This document shows positions 58,543-64,000 of a stretch of DNA of 64,000 nucleotides, one piece after another (positions within the stretch are counted from its first letter, which is position 1; every line of letters begins with the position of its first letter). Where the stretch lies: the NCBI GenBank assembly GCA_024698505.1, contig JAILRE010000018.1, positions 1 through 64,000 of the forward strand, written 5' to 3'. Below the pieces are notes generated by a model. That model was not told the origin of the DNA. It was given only the letters and a program-made list of their open reading frames with translations, and made no database searches. Both the position numbers and the translations under genes were made by a program. Origin of the DNA: Clostridiales bacterium. Lineage in GTDB: Bacteria; Bacillota; Clostridia; Christensenellales; CAG-138.

Positions 58543-60684
58543 TCAGTCGTAATAGACCGGTTCGTCCTCATAGCCTTGTAGTGAGGACAGCAAGGCGGCA
58601 ATCCTTGCAACGTCGGATTCGGAAAGGTCCAAGTTTACGGAAAGCCTCTCATAGCTGTAAACGCTTGTGGGGATCTCGAAGATCACGAGAACGCCCTTGC
58701 CGGGATCGTTGGTCGTCTCCGCCTTGGACAGGATCTTGAGTATCTCATAGATCTCGGGATCGGTATCCTTGAACTTCATAGAGCTTTCCTGCTTCATGTT
58801 TTCATACATCATATTACAATACTTGGAGCTTGAGAATGAAATCCAGCCGAATCGCTGAGAAAGCTCGCTCTTCCCGAAGTTGATATCGAAATCTATATGC
58901 TCTCCGCCGTTTTCGGCCCAATCGATTATCTTATCAAGGGCGTCCTTGACCTTTTTGCCGTTCTTCTCGTTGAGCAGCTCATACGCCTTGGCAAGAGCGC
59001 GCGGAGTGAGCCCGTTAAGTTTATAGATGTCGGAATAGTTCTTCGCGCCAAGGCATCCGTATACCGTAAGCGTGAACGCAGATTCCTCTCCCTCGAAGTA
59101 TATATCGTCGTAATCGCGGAACCATCCGCTGTTTGATTTGAGCGAAAGCTTCTGCTCGTTGGTGAGAGAATTGAATTCCTCCTCGAATACCCTGCCGACC
59201 TGCTTGGCTTCCGCGAGAGACAGATACGTAACGGAGTAGTACTTCATTCCCTCGGGGAAGGAATACGCTGCGTCGACATAGCGCTTATCGGCTTCGCGAA
59301 GCTCTTCGAGACGCGTCTGTTCGGCGTTCGTAAGGTTGATCGCTCTGATAATGTCGCGGCCCTTTCGGCAGATCTTAACGGTATAGTTCGGAACTGCTTT
59401 GCGTCCTTCGGCGTCGATACTGTCGATCGTGCGCTGATATGCTTTCGCTATTATCTCAAGGCTTTCCTTATCGTTGTACTTGATGCTCTCCGACTTGATT
59501 TCCGAATAACTCTTACGATTCATGTAGGAATCGAGCACCGTGTATTCGCTGTCATCTATCTCCTGATATGCGGTTATGTTCTTATCGGTGACTTTTACGT
59601 TATATTCAAGCCTGGTAATTCCGTAAGCAAGACCTACGTAAAGCGCGCATATCGCAATGCAGATCAGGAAGCCCGGCATGGCCTTCGCCATCTTTTTCGC
59701 GCTCTTTGTGGAGATGAGCTCGTAAAGCGAATACGCGATAAACGAGAGGAGCACCATGATCACGATGAAGGCCAAAGACCCGACGCCATCGGCCACCATG
59801 GAATAGGTCAGGACCAGAAGCAGAGGCAGACCGACGGCTATCCTGATGATGGACTGGTAGATCTTGCTCGTCGTGGGATTGCCCGCTGCTTCAGATCTGC
59901 GTTTGAGGAACGCTCTCCAGCCGAGCAGCACGAGTATCATGGAATACACGAAGCAGTAGATCATCGCGCCGACGTTCGCATAATCGATAGACACAAAGCT
60001 CAAGAGAGAATTGTACGGAGTCGCAATGATGTTATAAGTCGGGTTGAAGAAGACCGATATAGACCAAACAACAAGATGGCTCGAGGACAGATTCTGATCG
60101 ATGGAGTTTATGAAAACCGCAAGTATCGAAAAGAGGAAGCGCGGAACGAACAGTATTACCGCAGTCGCAAAGAGGTTGACGAACCTCGTGCCGGATATAG
60201 CGCATGCAAGCGACGCCGCGCCTACGACCTCCAGAGCGCCTATGAGCATGTTTGCATATACCCCAAGGAACAGGAGGTAATTGAACGGCACGCCAAGCAC
60301 AACGTAAATGAGAGCGTGTACGACGGCGTAAGCGGTAAGGCCTATGATCATCCACAGCATTATGACGATGACCGAGGTGAAATAGATCTGCGTCCTCTTG
60401 ATGGGAAGGCCGTGATAGAAATCGCTGAGGGAGCGTTTGTTCATCCAGCCGAATGCGCTGAAGGTGAGCAGTACGCCGACGACGTAGACGTAAGCCAGCA
60501 TTACGGGCGCAAGCGAGCCTCCCGTCGGGATGGAGTAATATTCCAGATTGAGGCCGACGGTCGATGCAACGTTAAGGAACGTGACAATATTGGAAGCCAT
60601 CAGAATGGCGGCGGAAACTATACCTGCAACCTTGAGCTGCCTGAACATTTCCTTGAAATAGCCCCTATGGATCAAGCTTTTCAT
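58543..60684 (-). CDS. Large ABC-2 type membrane protein with extracytoplasmic domain (DUF6449-like)
   Basis: This 713-aa protein has about ten hydrophobic helices in the first 370 residues, interrupted by a basic cytoplasmic loop ('MNKRSLSDFYHGLPIKRTQIYF') typical of ABC-2 exporters in Firmicutes ('HGLPIKR'). The second half (about 380-713) is soluble and acidic and probably extracytoplasmic. It is encoded downstream of a GntR regulator and an ABC ATPase with a 1-nt gap to the ATPase. Peptide or antibiotic export or stress defence is the usual context for such cassettes; the substrate is unknown. Confidence 0.82.
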   Translation of the reverse strand: MKSLIHRGYFKEMFRQLKVAGIVSAAILMASNIVTFLNVASTVGLNLEYYSIPTGGSLAPVMLAYVYVVGVLLTFSAFGWMNKRSLSDFYHGLPIKRTQIYFTSVIVIMLWMIIGLTAYAVVHALIYVVLGVPFNYLLFLGVYANMLIGALEVVGAASLACAISGTRFVNLFATAVILFVPRFLFSILAVFINSIDQNLSSSHLVVWSISVFFNPTYNIIATPYNSLLSFVSIDYANVGAMIYCFVYSMILVLLGWRAFLKRRSEAAGNPTTSKIYQSIIRIAVGLPLLLVLTYSMVADGVGSLAFIVIMVLLSFIAYSLYELISTKSAKKMAKAMPGFLICIAICALYVGLAYGITRLEYNVKVTDKNITAYQEIDDSEYTVLDSYMNRKSYSEIKSESIKYNDKESLEIIAKAYQRTIDSIDAEGRKAVPNYTVKICRKGRDIIRAINLTNAEQTRLEELREADKRYVDAAYSFPEGMKYYSVTYLSLAEAKQVGRVFEEEFNSLTNEQKLSLKSNSGWFRDYDDIYFEGEESAFTLTVYGCLGAKNYSDIYKLNGLTPRALAKAYELLNEKNGKKVKDALDKIIDWAENGGEHIDFDINFGKSELSQRFGWISFSSSKYCNMMYENMKQESSMKFKDTDPEIYEILKILSKAETTNDPGKGVLVIFEIPTSVYSYERLSVNLDLSESDVARIAALLSSLQGYEDEPVYYD

Positions 60685-60685
60685 A

Positions 60686-61597
60686 TTATTCCACCTCCTG
60701 CTTCAGAACTTCGGAGAATTCATAGCCGAGAGCGTCCATCTCATATACGAATACCTCCTCCAGAGAGAGAGGCAGTATCTCGAACAGGATGGGATCCATG
60801 GCCTTGATCTTGGCCGCGGTCTCTTCCCTGTCGCCTCGTACGATCAGCGAGGATACGCTGCCGTGCTTGGTGAAGGAGAGCATATCGACGCCCTGGAATT
60901 TGGAACGGTCATACTCGCCGCTGAACGCGACCTGCACCTTAAAGAGAGAGGTCTTGAGGTTGCCAATATCGCTCTCGAATATGATGCCGCCTTTATGCAG
61001 CAGCGAGAGCTGATCGCAGGTATCCTCGAGCTCGCGGAGCGAGTGACTTGTTATGACGGCCGTTGCTTTGCGCTCCATTACATCGTCGTAAAGCAGGTTC
61101 TTGACGAGGTTCCTCATAACGGGATCAAGACCGTCGAATGTCTCGTCGAAGAGGATGAAATCCGCGTTGCAGGAAAGAGCGAGTATTGTCGCCGCCTGAC
61201 GCTTCATGCCCTTTGAGAAGGTGCCTATATTGGCCGTCGGGCTGAGCTTGAAAGTCCTTACGAGGTTCTTGAACTTGTCGTAGGAGAACCTTTCGTAGAC
61301 GGAGGCGTAGAGCCTTGCCATCCTGATAAGGTTTGCCCTGGGAAGGAAATAAAGCTCGTCGGGAACGAATACGAGGCGGTTCTTGACCTCGGGATCGTCA
61401 TAGACGTTCTTGCCATCTATCTCAACGGAGCCTCCGTCCGCCCTGTAAATGCCGCTTATAAGGCGAAGGAGCGTGGATTTGCCGGCGCCGTTTGAGCCTA
61501 CCATGCCGTATATGCAGCCTTCGGGTATGCTGCAGTTTAGAGAATTCAGCGCGGTGAAAGAATCGAATTTCTTAGTAAGATCCTTAGCTGTTATCAT
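60686..61597 (-). CDS. ABC transporter ATP-binding protein
   Basis: This 303-aa ATPase has Walker A 'GSNGAGKSTLLRL' (about residue 34), Walker B 'FILFDETFDGLDP' (Glu followed by Thr rather than the common Pro of 'DEP') and switch His 'ITSHSL'. The signature is 'TFSKGMKRQ' in place of LSGGQ, as in many YtrB-like exporter ATPases. It overlaps the upstream GntR gene by ATGA and is followed by the 713-aa permease. Confidence 0.93.
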   Translation of the reverse strand: MITAKDLTKKFDSFTALNSLNCSIPEGCIYGMVGSNGAGKSTLLRLISGIYRADGGSVEIDGKNVYDDPEVKNRLVFVPDELYFLPRANLIRMARLYASVYERFSYDKFKNLVRTFKLSPTANIGTFSKGMKRQAATILALSCNADFILFDETFDGLDPVMRNLVKNLLYDDVMERKATAVITSHSLRELEDTCDQLSLLHKGGIIFESDIGNLKTSLFKVQVAFSGEYDRSKFQGVDMLSFTKHGSVSSLIVRGDREETAAKIKAMDPILFEILPLSLEEVFVYEMDALGYEFSEVLKQEVE

Positions 61598-61992
61598 TCG
61601 GATTCAGCCTTCCTTTCTTCATAGTGATCGGTTACGTAAACATCATCAACTACGGACAGAACGGTATCAACGCTTACTCCCCTGCCCTTGAGCTTATCGA
61701 GAAGCTCGTGAAGCTCGGCGGTTTGAAGCATTGCCGCTTCTTTCAGTTTACTGAGGGCGTCCTTTGAAATGTAGCGCCCGCTTCCGGGAACAGTGTAACA
61801 AAGACCGCGGCGTTCGATCTCGGTATATGCGCGCTGAAGCGTATTGGGATTGATATTCAGGCTTTGCGACAGGTATCTCACCGAAGGAAGCTGACCGTCG
61901 CTGCCGATATCTCCGCTCAGTATGCGGCTTTCGAACTGATTGATAAGCTGCTCGTATATCGGGATCCTCGACATCTTGTCAATTGTAAACAT
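61594..61992 (-). CDS. GntR-family regulator (YtrA subfamily)
   Basis: This 132-aa winged-helix repressor has 'IPIYEQLINQFESRILSGDI' and 'LPSVRYLSQSLNINPNTLQRAYTEIERRGLCYTVPGSGRYI', then a short helical dimerisation tail of about 50 residues. It is the first gene of the cassette, as is usual for YtrA-type operons. The SD 'aaggaggatac' is strong. It probably binds the palindrome at 62018-62040. Confidence 0.92.
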   Translation of the reverse strand: MFTIDKMSRIPIYEQLINQFESRILSGDIGSDGQLPSVRYLSQSLNINPNTLQRAYTEIERRGLCYTVPGSGRYISKDALSKLKEAAMLQTAELHELLDKLKGRGVSVDTVLSVVDDVYVTDHYEERKAESE

Positions 61993-62017
61993 CCGTATCC
62001 TCCTTTCCGTGTGTCTA

Positions 62018-62040
62018 CTGTGTTAATTATATTAATACAG
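62018..62040 (-). promoter_or_regulatory. Operator palindrome of the second GntR/ABC cassette
   Basis: The near-perfect inverted repeat ctgtgttaat-tat-attaatacag (10-bp arms, one mismatch) overlaps the -10 region upstream of the GntR gene. Confidence 0.7.
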
Positions 62041-62057
62041 ATAAAACAGAATGTCAA
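62029..62057 (-). promoter_or_regulatory. Promoter of the second GntR/ABC cassette
   Basis: On the minus strand: TTGACA (62057-62052), 17 nt, TAATAT (62034-62029), within the operator palindrome. Confidence 0.65.
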
Positions 62058-62073
62058 TACCCTTTGCAAAAAA

Positions 62074-62099
62074 ATATCCGCCGATCACTCGGCGGATAT
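62074..62099 (-). terminator. Terminator of the foldase lipoprotein gene
   Basis: The perfect stem atatccgccga/tcggcggatat is followed, on the minus strand, by a run of T. Confidence 0.85.
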
Positions 62100-62113
62100 G
62101 GGATCCAAGGTCA

Positions 62114-63775
62114 TCAGCCCTGAGCAAAGGGCTTAATGATGTTGGGGTAGGTCTTGATCTTGGTGTTTTCCTTCCACTCGGCAAACTTGGCGTTGTAGAC
62201 ATCGGCCTGCATCGCGTTCAGCTTGGCCTCCTTGGCGGTCTCGAAGATCGACTTGGCGGTAACGGGCTCATCCTCTTCCTCCTCGGAGTCGCCGGTTTCG
62301 GGCGCCTCGGTAGCGTCGGGAGTTTCGGTATCGCCTTCCTCGCCGTCCTCGGCGGTCTTGTTGTCCTCGTCCTTAATCTCGATGGTCTTGGCGGCCTTGG
62401 CGAAGAGCTCGTTGAGAGCGGCGTACTCTTCCTGAGTCATGTGACCGTTGGCGGTAACGACGCCCTCGCCGTCGGTAATGACTTCGTCATTCTCGAAGAG
62501 GGGCATCTTGAAGTAACCGTCCTCATCGTACATGCCGTAGCAATCGTTGGGATTGAGGATGATGTAATGCGCGCCGGCGGTGGTGTAGACCTTAACGACC
62601 TTGGTGTTGTCGGCAAGGGTGAAGTAAGTGAGTTCATACTCCTTGGGCTCGGCGGGCTCGGCAGTGGTATCGGTGGAAGCGGGAGCTTCGGGTTTCCACT
62701 CGTCGCCGAACCTGAGCTTCATCGCGGCATAACCGAAGCCTTCGTAATAGGTATCGATCAGCGACTTCTGCATCATGTAGCCGAAATACTGATAGGAGGG
62801 CTGGAGCATGCCGGGATCGTCGCAGACTTCCTTATCGAAGCACTTCTCGAGGAACTGCTCCTTGGTGAGGGAAGAAAGGGAAGCTTCGAAATCGCTCATC
62901 TTGGAGGTGAATTCCTCATCCTCCGCAGCGTAAGCCGTAAGATCGGTAACGTCGGAACCGGGTTCCTTGGCGAACTTCATCAGAACGTGAAGCACGGAGA
63001 AGATGTTGCCGTAAGGATCGGCTTCCTTGCTCTCGTCGGTATCCTCGGTATCGGGATCGTCCTCAACGGGCTTCTCGGGCTGAGGCATACGGAAAGGCAG
63101 AGCGTCCGCTTCCTTGGTGATGAACTTTTCGAAGGTGCTCCTGAAATTGGTCACGGAGGTAGCGGTCTTGGCGTTCTCCTCGAAGTAAGCCTTTACGTCG
63201 TCAAGAGTGACCGAAACGTCGGCAACGGTGATATCGTGGAGCTTGTTGATGAGGGCCGTCTTGCGGAGGGCTTCCTCAAGGCTCTTGCGATATTTATCAT
63301 AGGAAGAACCGTTCTGCTTGAGAGCTTCCTTGAAAAGCCTGAGAGCTTCTTCGTACTTGGCGGCTTCGTCAATAAACTTGGAATCGACCTTGCTGAGGAA
63401 GTTATCAGTTACGTCCTGCTTGATGTTGTCGTCAACGTCCTGCTGGAGCTTGGCCTCTTCTTCGGAATCGAGGGTGATATTCTGTACCTCTACCTGATCG
63501 AGCTGTACGCCGTAATTGACGAGCTCGTCGAGCATGCGCTCGGCATACTTCTCACGGGTGAGAAGGCCGTACTGAAGGTAGAGATAATAGATGTTGGAAT
63601 TGGTATCGGTATTGTTGTAAAGAGAAAGATACTGATTGAGATCAAGTTTCTGCTTGCCGACCTTGGCAACTATGGGGTTGTTGTTGTAGGAACTCACACA
63701 GCCGAACAGACCGGCGGACATGGCCGCGATCAGAACGACGGCAAGAATTCGTACAAGGGTCTTGTTGAGTTTCAT
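62114..63775 (-). CDS. PrsA/SurA-like foldase lipoprotein with divergent parvulin domain
   Basis: This 553-aa exported lipoprotein has a signal peptide with lipobox 'AGLFGC' (Cys at about residue 26). A SurA-N-like helical chaperone region follows ('VAKVGKQKLDLNQYLSLYNN', 'LTREKYAERMLDELVNYGVQL'). A stretched parvulin-like segment shows 'LHVLMKF' where 'SHIL' is expected, then 'DDPGM...YFGY', 'FGYAAMKLRFGDE' and 'TAGAHYIIL'. An acidic Thr/Glu-rich insertion lies near the C-terminus. I chose the ATG at 63775 with SD 'aaggagaac'; the track start 17 codons upstream lacks one. It probably folds secreted proteins outside the membrane. Isomerase activity is uncertain because the domain is divergent and interrupted by Pro/Glu/Thr-rich spacers. 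Confidence 0.8.
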   Translation of the reverse strand: MKLNKTLVRILAVVLIAAMSAGLFGCVSSYNNNPIVAKVGKQKLDLNQYLSLYNNTDTNSNIYYLYLQYGLLTREKYAERMLDELVNYGVQLDQVEVQNITLDSEEEAKLQQDVDDNIKQDVTDNFLSKVDSKFIDEAAKYEEALRLFKEALKQNGSSYDKYRKSLEEALRKTALINKLHDITVADVSVTLDDVKAYFEENAKTATSVTNFRSTFEKFITKEADALPFRMPQPEKPVEDDPDTEDTDESKEADPYGNIFSVLHVLMKFAKEPGSDVTDLTAYAAEDEEFTSKMSDFEASLSSLTKEQFLEKCFDKEVCDDPGMLQPSYQYFGYMMQKSLIDTYYEGFGYAAMKLRFGDEWKPEAPASTDTTAEPAEPKEYELTYFTLADNTKVVKVYTTAGAHYIILNPNDCYGMYDEDGYFKMPLFENDEVITDGEGVVTANGHMTQEEYAALNELFAKAAKTIEIKDEDNKTAEDGEEGDTETPDATEAPETGDSEEEEDEPVTAKSIFETAKEAKLNAMQADVYNAKFAEWKENTKIKTYPNIIKPFAQG

Positions 63776-63875
63776 TGTTGTTCTCCTTCTTGTGGATATG
63801 CCTGCATATTTTATATAGCCGCGCATGATTTGTCAATAAGAAAATCATGCGCAGGCTGCAGAATGCTTCGGAAGA

Positions 63876-64000
63876 TCACTTCTTGAGGGATTCGAGGAAC
63901 ACCTTGGTCCTTCTGAGGGCCTCGCGGATATCCTCGATATCGGTGGCGTAGCAGCAGCGGACGTAGCCTTCGCCGCTGGGGCCGAACGCGGTGCCGGGGA
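63876..64000 (-). CDS. Aminotransferase class I/II, C-terminal fragment (runs off the window)
   Basis: Only the last 41 codons are visible. The translation 'PGTAFGPSGEGYVRCCYATD' followed by 'IEDIREALRRTKVFLESLKK' and a stop is the typical C-terminus of PLP fold-I aspartate/alanine-type aminotransferases, including the substrate-carboxylate Arg in 'GYVRCCYA'. The N-terminus lies beyond the right edge. The exact amino-acid specificity cannot be judged. It is on the same strand as the foldase gene, 100 nt upstream of it. Confidence 0.82.
   Translation of the reverse strand, partial: PGTAFGPSGEGYVRCCYATDIEDIREALRRTKVFLESLKK

Noticed and set aside
62051-63886. 611-aa plus-strand ORF opposite the foldase lipoprotein
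   Set aside because: Leu/Gly/Val-rich antisense shadow; the minus-strand frame has a signal peptide, lipobox, SD and terminator.

Overview
The window looks like chromosomal DNA from a spore-forming, anaerobic member of the Bacillota (Clostridia). The evidence is a Gram-positive polC, spoVT, a T-box leader upstream of leuS, the run pyrH-frr-uppS-cdsA-dxr-rseP-ispG-polC, YtrA-type GntR/ABC cassettes, a dockerin-bearing secreted protein and a complete oxidative ornithine fermentation cluster. Coding density is high. SigA-type promoters (TTGACA-17-TATAAT) and hairpin terminators can be read directly at many places. I cannot name the genus from the sequence.

Layout. 1-3.4 kb: the C-terminal part of a surface protein with a long Thr-Pro linker, then mscS; the surface-protein frame stays open far into mscS. 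3.48-4.19 kb: an IS200-type element. 4.2-12.2 kb: accessory and housekeeping genes (membrane protein, M29 and M42 peptidases, small membrane and lipoproteins, GNAT, flavoprotein, XRE regulator, RCK_C membrane protein). 12.4 kb: tRNA-Asn. 12.6-15.9 kb: CDF metal transporter and an EF-G paralogue. 16.2-27.0 kb: the pyrH-to-polC block (UMP kinase, ribosome recycling, undecaprenyl phosphate, CDP-DAG, MEP isoprenoid steps, site-2 protease, replicase). 27.0-29.0 kb: ABC exporter plus GntR with its promoter and palindromic operator. 29.0-32.4 kb: spoVT and T-box-leuS. 32.4-34.0 kb: small membrane proteins and an ECF S component. 34.2-40.3 kb: uvrB-uvrA-nitroreductase-rnhA. 40.3-41.5 kb: an XerS-like tyrosine recombinase behind a 38-bp palindrome. 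41.5-43.1 kb: two proteins of unknown role. 43.1-45.5 kb: a secreted dockerin metallopeptidase. 45.7-55.4 kb: ord-ortA-ortB-oraS-oraE-reactivase-orr-alr-udg. 55.5-58.5 kb: methyltransferase, lpdA and sirtuin. 58.5-62.0 kb: a second GntR/ABC cassette. 62.1-63.8 kb: a PrsA/SurA-like foldase lipoprotein. 63.9 kb to the end: the C-terminus of an aminotransferase.

How the genes work together. The ornithine operon would racemise L-ornithine to the D form (Orr), move the amino group with OraS/OraE using B12 and PLP, repair that enzyme with an ASKHA ATPase, oxidise 2,4-diaminopentanoate (Ord) and thiolyse the product (OrtA/OrtB) to acetyl-CoA and alanine. An adjacent alanine racemase fits that alanine output.

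Most unusual observations: (1) PolC keeps its polymerase and PHP motifs, but the inserted DnaQ-type proofreading domain has lost its recognisable catalytic carboxylates; (2) the XerS-like recombinase has a perfect 16-bp inverted repeat with a 6-bp centre in its own promoter, which looks like a dif-type core site; (3) the surface-protein frame overlaps mscS, suggesting a frameshift.
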